A program made the position numbers and the translations under genes. From HGM04593 sp045644465 (GTDB lineage: Bacteria; Bacteroidota; Bacteroidia; Bacteroidales; Bacteroidaceae), in contig JAZRGV010000038.1 of the NCBI GenBank assembly GCA_045644465.1, forward strand, positions 1-37,889: a DNA stretch of 37,889 bases, written 5' to 3'. Under the pieces are notes generated by a model. That model had not been told where the DNA came from. It saw only the letters and a list, made by a program, of their open reading frames with translations, and made no database searches. Position 1 is the stretch's first letter. Every line of letters begins with the position of its first letter. Below are positions 23,052 through 30,933 of this stretch, piece by piece.

Positions 23052-25568
23052 TTATTTACTGCTTTTGAAGTATGAACCCAGTGAAAGAATCCATGCTACA
23101 ACAATGCTCACTATCATACCTGTAGCTCCAAAGAGTAGGAAATTCGCATTACTGTATTCGCTCATACAGAATACAACAATCTCGCCTGCTACAAAGCCTG
23201 CAAGTGCAGCATATCCTTTGACGCGTTTCATGAAAACGGCAATGAAGAACAATCCGCCTAAACCGCTTGTGAGCAATCCTAAAGCCTCATTAAAGAAGTC
23301 TAGGAACGACTGTATGTTCCATGTCGCCATAAATAGGGCAAGTAACAGTCCAACCATGCCGCTTACCATCGATGCCCAACGGGCTACAACTACAAGCTGC
23401 GAATCTGTTGTGGATGTACGGAAACGCTTCCAGAAATCTATTGAGAATGCTGTTGCCACGCTGTTGATATTGCTCGAGATAGTACTCATTGTTGCTGCAA
23501 AGATAGCGGCAATAAGTGCACCGGCTACGCCAGCAGGCATCTGGCTCATCATAAAGAATGGGAATATAGCATCCGATTGTCCCATTGTTATGTCTAGATC
23601 TGCAGGGTGAGTTTTGTAGAATGTGTAAAGGCCTGTTCCAATCATATAGAAGGCTACTGAAACAAACACACTCATCAAACCATTGACCAAAATACCACGT
23701 CCGGCCGACTTCGCATCAGGGGTGGTGAGGTAGCGTTGAATAACTGTTTGGTCCGATGTGTATGATATAAGGTTGTTTGCAAGGCCTCCAAGAATGATAA
23801 CCCACCATGTGGCTTGTGACCATGAGTTGCTCCAATCGAACAGTCTCAGTTTGTCGTTGTCCAAGGCAATCTCTATGCATCCGCTTATTCCACCCTCGGT
23901 GCCCGCAGCAAGGTATATAACAGCAAAGATTGCTCCAAAGACAAGTATCAGTCCTTGTACAACGTCGCCCCATATAACCGCCTCTACGCCACCCATAGTG
24001 CAATATACGATGGTAACCAAGCCCATTAGTACGATGCATAGGTATATGTCTATTCCTGTTACGGCTGTTAATGCCAATGATGGCAGATACAGCACTATAG
24101 CCATACGCACAATCATGAAAATACAGAAAAGTGTAGAAGCCAGCATGCGGGTGAACAAGTTGAAACGCTGTTCCAGTATCTCATAGGCACTTGTAACGTT
24201 GAGCTTGCGGAAATATGGCAGATAATACTTTATTACAGGGAAACTGACGAGTAGTATCATCCATAGCATAGGGTAGTATGTCCAGTCGGTAGTGTAGGAC
24301 TTTGCCGGGATAGTCATATATGTTATGGCCGATAGCATAGTGGCATATATGCTTATACCAGCTGCCCACCAAGGGATGCGTCCGCCACCTTTGAAGAAGT
24401 CGTCGGCGCCATTCTCCTTACGCATAAAATATATTCCCATACCTAACATTCCCAAAAGGTAGAGTGCAAGAACTGTCCAGTTGAGCCAACCGAAACTCTT
24501 TTCGTTGCTCACCTCTATATGTGTTACATCGGCACTGCGCACTCCCGGCATCAGCTCGCCACCGCTGTAGCTCCAGCCTTTACCTCCTACATTAGGGGTT
24601 AGACAGGCTCCTGCACGTGCCAGCAAACTGTCTCCGGGTAATGTGCCCCATGAGTTGGTTATGGTATGATATGTAAGCACGTCTTTACGGAAATTATACC
24701 ATTCGGGTGCGTGACGAAGGTACATACTGTCTTGTTGCCCGGTGATAGCACTTAGGAATATGTCGTGGTCAACACCTCCAAAGAATAGTATGTGGCTGTA
24801 ACCCATAGGGGTGCATGTGGCACCTACTACTGCCTGTAACTTTTGCTCACGTTTGTCATCAACGACGTTCTCTATCCATGCCATCGCAGGTGCTGTGCGT
24901 TTCCAATGTGTTGGTGCAACGTTGCCTCTCTTTAGTTCTGCAATAGATATATATACGCCATCGGTATGTACTGCCGCTTCCATCTGTTTTGTCTTGGGCT
25001 GGTATCCGCCAAAGACAAATAGGGCATAGCCGGATGCAGTGTTTTGTACGGTTACGCAAGGCTGCAAACGACATTCGTCGGGAATGGTAGCTACTGTGTT
25101 CCATACTTTCTCATCGCTTGGGAATGGCAGGGCGTACACATCTTTGTTGGGCACGCCATTTGTCTCTCCTCCTGCAACCCAAACCATACCATCGTAGTAT
25201 GTAGCTGCAAAGTTATCCAATGCTTTGGGCAAAGATTGTATGGGAGTGGATGTTCCATCGATGGCGTTGATGAATAAACATTCGCTAAGCGAAGATGTTG
25301 AATCCATACCTCCCAGATATAGAGCACCTCCGGGCACTTGTACGCTGGCTCCGTATGCACGTGGGTAATAGACTTTCTGTCCGCCATCTGCGCAAGGAAC
25401 ATCGGGGAAGTTGCATCCTCCATATGTTGTCAGTTTGCCATTTATCCAACCTGCATAATGGCCTGAAACGGCTTTGTCCATTGGTGTGGCAGGCGATACA
25501 TGAATTCTGTTCTGTGCTATGCCAAACGCAGAACAGAACATTAGTAATAGAAAGATATATTTTTTCAT
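23052..25568 (-). CDS. Kelch-type mutarotase (NanM-like) fused to sodium:solute symporter, probable sialic acid transporter
   Basis: This 838-residue protein begins with a signal peptide (MKKYIFLLLMFCSAFGIAQ, 1-19). Residues about 21-355 form a kelch beta-propeller with repeated GG blades (LTTYGGCNFPD, LYLGGMD, WVAGGETNGV, FVFGGYQP, LFFGGVDHD, WSYSGGELMPG), like N-acetylneuraminate epimerase and cyclically permuted mutarotases. Residues about 361-838 are an SSS-family sodium symporter with some 13 membrane segments, starting at WLNWTVLALYLLGMLGMGIYF. The family segment RIPWWAAGISIYATMLSAITY and FAATMSTISSNINSVA near the sodium site are present. SSS proteins usually have the N-terminus outside, so the propeller would sit in the periplasm at the transporter mouth. 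The gene is 7 bases after the epimerase gene in the nan operon, so Neu5Ac or a related sialic acid is the inferred substrate. Confidence 0.9.
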   Translation of the reverse strand: MKKYIFLLLMFCSAFGIAQNRIHVSPATPMDKAVSGHYAGWINGKLTTYGGCNFPDVPCADGGQKVYYPRAYGASVQVPGGALYLGGMDSTSSLSECLFINAIDGTSTPIQSLPKALDNFAATYYDGMVWVAGGETNGVPNKDVYALPFPSDEKVWNTVATIPDECRLQPCVTVQNTASGYALFVFGGYQPKTKQMEAAVHTDGVYISIAELKRGNVAPTHWKRTAPAMAWIENVVDDKREQKLQAVVGATCTPMGYSHILFFGGVDHDIFLSAITGQQDSMYLRHAPEWYNFRKDVLTYHTITNSWGTLPGDSLLARAGACLTPNVGGKGWSYSGGELMPGVRSADVTHIEVSNEKSFGWLNWTVLALYLLGMLGMGIYFMRKENGADDFFKGGGRIPWWAAGISIYATMLSAITYMTIPAKSYTTDWTYYPMLWMILLVSFPVIKYYLPYFRKLNVTSAYEILEQRFNLFTRMLASTLFCIFMIVRMAIVLYLPSLALTAVTGIDIYLCIVLMGLVTIVYCTMGGVEAVIWGDVVQGLILVFGAIFAVIYLAAGTEGGISGCIEIALDNDKLRLFDWSNSWSQATWWVIILGGLANNLISYTSDQTVIQRYLTTPDAKSAGRGILVNGLMSVFVSVAFYMIGTGLYTFYKTHPADLDITMGQSDAIFPFFMMSQMPAGVAGALIAAIFAATMSTISSNINSVATAFSIDFWKRFRTSTTDSQLVVVARWASMVSGMVGLLLALFMATWNIQSFLDFFNEALGLLTSGLGGLFFIAVFMKRVKGYAALAGFVAGEIVVFCMSEYSNANFLLFGATGMIVSIVVAWILSLGSYFKSSK

Positions 25569-25575
25569 AAATATC

Positions 25576-26751
25576 TTATTTTGTCAATTCATTGCAAAGG
25601 TCGTACGACTTTATCATCATACGTGGAATGTGGAACGGACCTTTGAATATATTGCCTTTTGCAGGCTGTGCAACGGTACCGTCTCGATGCAGATAACCAT
25701 ACCACTCTCCGCATTCTGTGTCAGGGAAATGGGCATATGTCCATTCGCTTATCTGTTTGTGCCATATGAGATACTTGTCGTCACCTGTTGCCTCGTAAGC
25801 ATAGAGTGTGGCAATGATAGCCTCGGTCTGTGGCCACCAGAACTTCATATCCTGTGAATAATCCTGTGGAGGAAGGTTCTTGCAATCGCGGAAATTGATG
25901 ATACCGCCATGTTGCTTGTCCCAGCCCCATTCCCACGACCAATCGAGGATTTGCAGGGCTTGTTGTGTCAGTTCCTTATCCCAACCGCGATATTTAGCCT
26001 CTTCGAGCAGGAACCATGCAGTTTCAATGCAGTGACCAGGATTTATCAGGCGGCCGTTGATGGTATCGATAAATTCACCGTTAGGACCAACTGTCTCGAG
26101 TAAGGCGTTGAACTCGGGCTTCATGAAGTCTTTTAGCGATGCTATCGACTCGTTTATCTGTTGGTCAAGTACGGGGTCGCTTATGACGTTGCGTATGCGT
26201 GATGCTGTGTTTATGAGTATCATCACCAAAGAGTGTCCTTTGGCCTGCAACGATGGTAGATATTTAGGCTCCATATAACCGGGAGTGGCAACGAATTTGC
26301 GTATGTCCTTGAATAGGTTAAGAGCCTTTTCGGCATAACTCATATCACCCGAAGCCTTGGCATATTCAGCCATGGCAATGGCTGCAAAGCTCTCCGAAAA
26401 GACATAACGGCGTTTGCGTAGTGGAGTACCATCGGCCATAACCTCGAAATACATTCTGCCGTCGGTGTCAAAACAGTGTGCCTCAATGAAGTCAATAGTG
26501 CTTTTTGCAGCGGCTAACCATTCGGGATTCTTCTCTATAGTATTATATGCAAAACTGCATACAAAGGCAAAACGTCCCTGAAACCAAACTGATTTGGTGC
26601 TGTCAATGAGTGAACCGTCACGGTTTACGCATGTATATACACCGCCATTCACTCTGTCCAGTCCGTTCTTTAGCCAGAAAGGCATTATATCATTAACAAG
26701 GTCATTGCGATATTTTTGTGACCACTCTTTCAAATATTCATTCCAATTCAT
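25576..26751 (-). CDS. N-acylglucosamine 2-epimerase (AGE/RenBP family)
   Basis: This 391-residue protein has the length and landmarks of AGE-family epimerases, alpha/alpha barrels that interconvert ManNAc and GlcNAc: WFQGRFAFVCSFAYN (R60), YVFSESFAAIAMAEY, GHSLVM (H173), NPGHCIETAWFLLEEA (H240, E243) and MKFWWPQTEAIIA. By knowledge of Bacteroides fragilis, where NanE is of this type, it takes ManNAc released by NanA directly to GlcNAc without a ManNAc kinase. The gene lies between nanA (51-base gap with a hairpin) and the fused mutarotase-symporter gene (7 bases). No signal peptide, so cytoplasmic. Cellobiose epimerases share the fold, but the operon supports the ManNAc role. Confidence 0.93.
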   Translation of the reverse strand: MNWNEYLKEWSQKYRNDLVNDIMPFWLKNGLDRVNGGVYTCVNRDGSLIDSTKSVWFQGRFAFVCSFAYNTIEKNPEWLAAAKSTIDFIEAHCFDTDGRMYFEVMADGTPLRKRRYVFSESFAAIAMAEYAKASGDMSYAEKALNLFKDIRKFVATPGYMEPKYLPSLQAKGHSLVMILINTASRIRNVISDPVLDQQINESIASLKDFMKPEFNALLETVGPNGEFIDTINGRLINPGHCIETAWFLLEEAKYRGWDKELTQQALQILDWSWEWGWDKQHGGIINFRDCKNLPPQDYSQDMKFWWPQTEAIIATLYAYEATGDDKYLIWHKQISEWTYAHFPDTECGEWYGYLHRDGTVAQPAKGNIFKGPFHIPRMMIKSYDLCNELTK

Positions 26752-26768
26752 AGTGATGTCGTTAATAT

Positions 26769-26790
26769 AAGGGTAGGAGAGCCTGCCCTT
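26769..26790 (-). other. Intra-operon hairpin between nanA and the epimerase gene
   Basis: AAGGGTAGG and CCTGCCCTT form a 9-bp stem with one G-T pair around an AGAG loop, within the 51-base gap. No T run follows on the minus strand, so it is more likely an mRNA stability or processing element than a terminator. Confidence 0.45.
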
Positions 26791-26802
26791 GTGATTGTGA
26801 TT

Positions 26803-27720
26803 TTAGAATTTATTGCAACGCTCAAAGAAGTTTATTGCCTCGAGCTCCTTGCGCATGGCTGCTTCTTCCTCATCGGTCATATTCTGGAATGGAGTGCGGT
26901 TTTTGCCCAGGTCAAGGCCAATAAGTTTCATGATGCGCTTGCCACCGACGATGTTGCCGCGATAGTGGCAAATGACATTTATAACCTCCTGCGAGAAGTT
27001 CTGAAGTTCGCGTGCCTTCTCAAGGTCGCCAGCGTTCCATGCATCGATGATACCTGCAAGGTTACATCCGTTATAGTTTGTTGTTCCGCCTATACCGCCT
27101 TGTGCGCCACCCATGGCAAGACATGGAAGAATAGTTTCGTCCTGTCCGTGTAACATGTCGAACTTACCATTCTTGTAAAGACGGCATTGGTTATATTCGT
27201 ACAAACTTTCGAATGTATATTTGATACCGGCAAAGTTAGGAATTCTGCCATCTACAGCCTCAAGGAATTTAACCATAGGCAAGAATGCACCATTGAATGC
27301 TGGGATATGGTAGAAGTAGAATGGAAGTTCCGGAGCAGCCGATGCTATCTCCTCGCAATACTTTACAAGTTCTTCAACACGTCCAATTTTGGGGAATGGA
27401 GGAGCCATTGCGCCTATACCGAATACACCCATCTTCTGAGCATGCTCGGCCATTCTGCGACTCGACTTTACACAAGTGCTACCCACATGCACAATGATTT
27501 TAAATCCTTCGGGAGCTGCTGCAACCCAAGCCTCGGTGAGCTTGATGCGCTCCTCTTCGGTGAGCATATATCCTTCGCCCGATGAGCCGTTGATGAATAC
27601 ACCTTTCATTCCATTCTTTGCCAACATCTGCGCGTATGCAGGAATAGGCTCATAGTTAACTTCGCCGTTCTCGTAAAAAGGAGTAAACGGAGCATCAATC
27701 AAACCAATGATTTTTTCCAT
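26803..27720 (-). CDS. nanA: N-acetylneuraminate lyase NanA/NanL
   Basis: This 305-residue member of the DHDPS/NAL aldolase family splits N-acetylneuraminate into ManNAc and pyruvate. The carboxylate-binding GSSGEG is at residues 45-50, the catalytic Tyr is Y137 in FYFYHIPAFNG, and the Schiff-base Lys is K167 in FAGIKYTF. E. coli NanA has Y137 and K165, so spacing is close to the sialic acid lyases and distinct from dihydrodipicolinate synthases. It is the first gene of the minus-strand operon nanA - epimerase - mutarotase/symporter. No exact -7 box was found in the AT-rich region upstream (27721-27957), so its promoter is not assigned. Confidence 0.95.
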   Translation of the reverse strand: MEKIIGLIDAPFTPFYENGEVNYEPIPAYAQMLAKNGMKGVFINGSSGEGYMLTEEERIKLTEAWVAAAPEGFKIIVHVGSTCVKSSRRMAEHAQKMGVFGIGAMAPPFPKIGRVEELVKYCEEIASAAPELPFYFYHIPAFNGAFLPMVKFLEAVDGRIPNFAGIKYTFESLYEYNQCRLYKNGKFDMLHGQDETILPCLAMGGAQGGIGGTTNYNGCNLAGIIDAWNAGDLEKARELQNFSQEVINVICHYRGNIVGGKRIMKLIGLDLGKNRTPFQNMTDEEEAAMRKELEAINFFERCNKF

Positions 27721-27910
27721 AGCTTTTATTTTAAATTATGATTTGTTTTCCAAAATTCTCTTTTTAAAACATCCAACAAAGCAAATGAAAAATATTCAAA
27801 TGTGCAAATAAACGCTTATCTAAATACCAATAATGTGTAATCATATATTTTATATATATTAATAACTTAAGAATATTAGCGAAACACCGAAAAAATAAGA
27901 CAGAAATGTA

Positions 27911-27918
27911 TATATTTG
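27911..27918 (+). promoter_or_regulatory. -7 box of the FISUMP-domain gene
   Basis: TATATTTG fits TAnnTTTG exactly and lies 40 bases before the ATG at 27958. No TTG is seen 19-21 bases upstream. Confidence 0.5.
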
Positions 27919-27957
27919 CAGAATATTTCACAAAACAGCTTGCAAACAAATAGATAT

Positions 27958-29544
27958 ATGCGTGTAAAGATAAAAAATATATTCACCGCTATTGCTCTTA
28001 TGCTATGCGTTTTCGCTACAGCACAGGAGAGTAAAGTCGGTGAATATCTTTATATTTACCGCAATGGAAAAAGTACTCGTCAGATACTCCTATCCAAAAT
28101 CGATAGTCTGGTTTTCGTGGATACTACACCCGAATATGAGGCCATAGACCTTGGCTTGCCCAGCGGTGTCAAGTGGGCAAGTTTCAATGTCGGCGCTATA
28201 AAGCCCGAAGGATATGGAGGTTATTATGCATGGGGTGAAACGGAAGAAAAAGATAATTATAGCTGGAACAACTATAAATGGTGTGCTGGTAGCAAGAATA
28301 CAATAACCAAGTATTGTACCGACAGCTATTATGGTGCGGTAGATGGTGATGTAGCTCTTGATCCCGAAGATGATGTCGCTCATATTAAATGGGGTGGCGA
28401 CTGGCGTATGCCTACAGCAGAGGAGATGCAGGAACTTTTAAGATACTGTACTTGGACGTGGGTTACTGTAAATGAAGTCGGTGGTTATATGGTTACAGGT
28501 AGCAATGGTAACAGCATATTCTTACCTGCTGCAGGTTTCCGAAACGGAACAGAACTGTATAGCTGCGGGAATTATGGATACTATTGGGGTGGCACACTCA
28601 ATACATACGAAAGCAACTGCGCAAATCTTTGCTATTTCTTCAACGGATATATGGGCTGGAACAATGGCGACCGATATTGCGGTCAGACCGTTCGTCCTGT
28701 GAATCCTAAAACAAAGGTGTGTAAACTTACTGTTACAAGCAATGGTAACGGATATGCATCAATCAAGAACAAGGCCGATACTTGTGCAACCGTTGTCAAT
28801 GGCACAGAAGTAACGGTAATGGCTAAGGCCGACAAGAGTTATGAGTTTGCAGGGTGGTTTGTTGCCGACAGTATGAATGCCATAAGTACAGAACCTGTAT
28901 ATACATTTGCCATAAGCAAGAATATAGAATTGGTGGCAAAGTTCAAAACTCCTTTTGATGCCAACGGCTACGATTATGTCGATTTGGGATTGCCAAGTGG
29001 TTTGAAATGGGCTACTTGCAATGTAGGGGCAGCAAAGCCCGAGGATTTTGGAGGTTACTATGCTTGGGGTGAAACGGAGGAAAAGAATGTTTATAATTGG
29101 GAGTCATATGCATTGTGTGGCGGGAGTGAAAATACAATAACAAAGTATTGTGCCGATAGCTATTATGGCACCATTGACGAAAAGAGTATTCTTGACTATG
29201 CCGACGATGTAGCTCGTTTGCAATGGGGTGGCAGTTGGCGTATGCCAACATCCGAAGAGATGCTGGAGCTGTCGAACAAGTGTGTTTGGGAGTGGACAAC
29301 GCTGAATGACGTGAATGGTTACAAGATAACCGGTCCGAACGGAAACTGTATCTTTATGCCTGCTGCAGGTTGCCGTTATGCGGCCAAGGTTGATGCTGTG
29401 GGTAAGTACGGCTTCTATTTGTCGGCTTCGCTATATTCAAATAACGCAAACTACAGTTCTTTGCTCTATTTCAGTCGCTTCAGCTACGACTGCTATAACA
29501 ACTACCGTTATTACGGACATACGGTACGCCCGGTGTCCGATTAA
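27958..29544 (+). CDS. Secreted protein with two FISUMP-like domains flanking an InlB-like repeat
   Basis: The 528-residue product from ATG 27958 has a signal peptide ending at FATAQ (about residue 23). A short segment follows (GEYLYIYRNGKSTRQILLSK). Residues about 60-248 and 338-526 are two copies of a domain like the Fibrobacter succinogenes major paralogous domain (TIGR02145). Each contains DLGLPSG-KWA--NVGA, GGYYAWGETEEK, TKYC-DSYYG, DDVA---WGG-WRMPT-EEM, and a terminal VRPV. Residues about 252-331 between them look like a divergent InlB B-repeat (LTVTSNGNGYASI, FAGWFVADS, NIELVAKFKTPF). FISUMP domains are surface or secreted modules of unknown function. There is no T9SS tail and no lipobox. 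It is a single gene with its own promoter box and terminator (29567-29611), divergent from the nan operon. An upstream TTG at 27916 overlaps the promoter box and was not used. Confidence 0.85.
   Translation: MRVKIKNIFTAIALMLCVFATAQESKVGEYLYIYRNGKSTRQILLSKIDSLVFVDTTPEYEAIDLGLPSGVKWASFNVGAIKPEGYGGYYAWGETEEKDNYSWNNYKWCAGSKNTITKYCTDSYYGAVDGDVALDPEDDVAHIKWGGDWRMPTAEEMQELLRYCTWTWVTVNEVGGYMVTGSNGNSIFLPAAGFRNGTELYSCGNYGYYWGGTLNTYESNCANLCYFFNGYMGWNNGDRYCGQTVRPVNPKTKVCKLTVTSNGNGYASIKNKADTCATVVNGTEVTVMAKADKSYEFAGWFVADSMNAISTEPVYTFAISKNIELVAKFKTPFDANGYDYVDLGLPSGLKWATCNVGAAKPEDFGGYYAWGETEEKNVYNWESYALCGGSENTITKYCADSYYGTIDEKSILDYADDVARLQWGGSWRMPTSEEMLELSNKCVWEWTTLNDVNGYKITGPNGNCIFMPAAGCRYAAKVDAVGKYGFYLSASLYSNNANYSSLLYFSRFSYDCYNNYRYYGHTVRPVSD
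28135..28701 (+). repeat. FISUMP-like repeat unit 1
   Basis: First copy of a 567-base in-gene duplication; the second copy is at 28969-29535 and has the same length. The best-conserved stretch, 28216-28250, differs from 29050-29084 at 3 of 35 bases. Confidence 0.8.
28969..29535 (+). repeat. FISUMP-like repeat unit 2
   Basis: Second copy of the 567-base duplication. The most different parts are the last third, around the variable region before VRPV. Confidence 0.8.
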
Positions 29545-29566
29545 ATACTTTTCTATAGATTATTCT

Positions 29567-29611
29567 GTGGCGACTCTTTTTCATAAGGATTCGCCACCGT
29601 TTTGTTTTTTT
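29567..29611 (+). terminator. Terminator of the FISUMP-domain gene
   Basis: GTGGCGA (29567-29573) pairs with TCGCCAC (29591-29597) across a 17-base loop and is followed by a T-rich run with seven consecutive Ts. It lies 22 bases beyond the stop codon. Confidence 0.75.
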
Positions 29612-29668
29612 GTTGCAACATTTTGATTTTCGCCATTGTTTTGAAATAAGATTAATTCAAGAAATCTT

Positions 29669-30925
29669 ATGGAGAATAAAGGTTTTGCAAATAGTAATAA
29701 GGCTTTTATGCACGACAATGACAGACGTGTATATAAGAAAGGTATTTATACCGGAAAAGGAGTTATAACCATAGTGGCATTATTGGGAATATGGTCGGTT
29801 TCGGCACTTACTTCGTTGCCGGGATTGGCTGTGTCGCCCATTTCGGAAAAGTTACTTACAGTTTTTCCGTCAGCAACAAACCTTGAGATTCAGATGCTTA
29901 CCACATTACCTTCGCTTTTGATAATACCATTTATTCTGTTTGCCGGCTTTATCAGTGAACGTGTGGGGGATATTAAACTTCTGTATATAGGCCTGTGGTT
30001 ATATCTTATAAGCGGTGCTTTGTATTTCTTCTGCACATCAATGACACAACTAATTATTGTAAGTGCATTGTTAGGTGTGGGTGCAGGAATAATTATTCCA
30101 CTATCAACTTCGCTTGTCTCAAAATTCTTCTCGGGAGATCAACGGACAAAACAATATGGCTATGTGTCGGCTTTAACTAATATCACTCTGGTGGTAGCTA
30201 CAGCTGTAACAGGTTATCTTGCCGACATACAGTGGCGTTTGCCGTTTGTGGTATATCTGTTGCCACTGGTTTCTATAATGCTTGTTCCTGCAATCAGGGA
30301 AAGCGAGAAAAGTATCTCAATCAAAAAAGAGAGCGTTGCTGTTAACGCTGTGGCAGGAGAAGTGAATTATGGTGTTCTTGTAAAATATATGCTTTATTAT
30401 CTGCTTATAACATACCTTGTTATGGTGGTCAGTATAGATATGCCGTTCTTGTTGGGTAAATATGGATATGACAGCGGTGTGTCGGGAATGGTTACTTCTG
30501 TATTTTTTATTGCAATGATGCTTCCCGGACTATTTATCAATCGTATTATTGCTGTACTGCGTGGAAGCATCCTTCTTGTTTCCTTGTTGTTGATTGCGCT
30601 TGGCCTTGTCGATGTGTTTTTCAATAGTTCGTTGCTCTTTATAATATTGGGCTGTGTAGCTACAGGTTTTGGATATGGTATAGCACAGCCATATATATAC
30701 GATGTTACGGCTTCGCTTGCACCACCGCAGAAATCGACCTATGCGTTAGCTTTGCTTATGACAATGAACTATGTAGCGATACTGATATCTCCATTCCTGG
30801 TCGATTGGATGCAGGAACTTCTGGGATTAAAAGGAGAACGTTACCCTTTTGTTTTGAATGCAGTTGTCGGTGGTATAGCGTTACTGTTCCTGCTTGTGCG
30901 ACGTGTGTGGGTGAAACGTAATTGA
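29669..30925 (+). CDS. Major facilitator superfamily transporter
   Basis: This 418-residue integral membrane protein has about 12 hydrophobic segments, beginning with VITIVALLGIWSVSALTSL after a polar cytoplasmic head of about 30 residues. GFISERVGDIKLLYIGLWLY between segments 2 and 3 fits MFS motif A (GxxxDRxGRR-like), and GVGAGIIIPLSTSLVSKFF fits segment 4. The overall shape suggests a drug/H+ antiporter or metabolite exporter, but the substrate cannot be told. The start ATG at 29669 comes 58 bases after the preceding terminator. The stop TGA overlaps a possible TTG start of the EamA transporter gene, so the two genes form an operon. No clear -7 box was found. Confidence 0.9.
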   Translation: MENKGFANSNKAFMHDNDRRVYKKGIYTGKGVITIVALLGIWSVSALTSLPGLAVSPISEKLLTVFPSATNLEIQMLTTLPSLLIIPFILFAGFISERVGDIKLLYIGLWLYLISGALYFFCTSMTQLIIVSALLGVGAGIIIPLSTSLVSKFFSGDQRTKQYGYVSALTNITLVVATAVTGYLADIQWRLPFVVYLLPLVSIMLVPAIRESEKSISIKKESVAVNAVAGEVNYGVLVKYMLYYLLITYLVMVVSIDMPFLLGKYGYDSGVSGMVTSVFFIAMMLPGLFINRIIAVLRGSILLVSLLLIALGLVDVFFNSSLLFIILGCVATGFGYGIAQPYIYDVTASLAPPQKSTYALALLMTMNYVAILISPFLVDWMQELLGLKGERYPFVLNAVVGGIALLFLLVRRVWVKRN

Positions 30926-30933
30926 ATTCGGGA

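Noticed and set aside
27721..27957. Promoter for the nan operon
   Set aside because: Several CAAA-containing sites exist, but none fits TAnnTTTG on the minus strand with an acceptable -33 spacing.
27958..29544. Diversity-generating retroelement target in the FISUMP gene
   Set aside because: No reverse transcriptase or template repeat is in the window; the similarity between units is explained by duplication.
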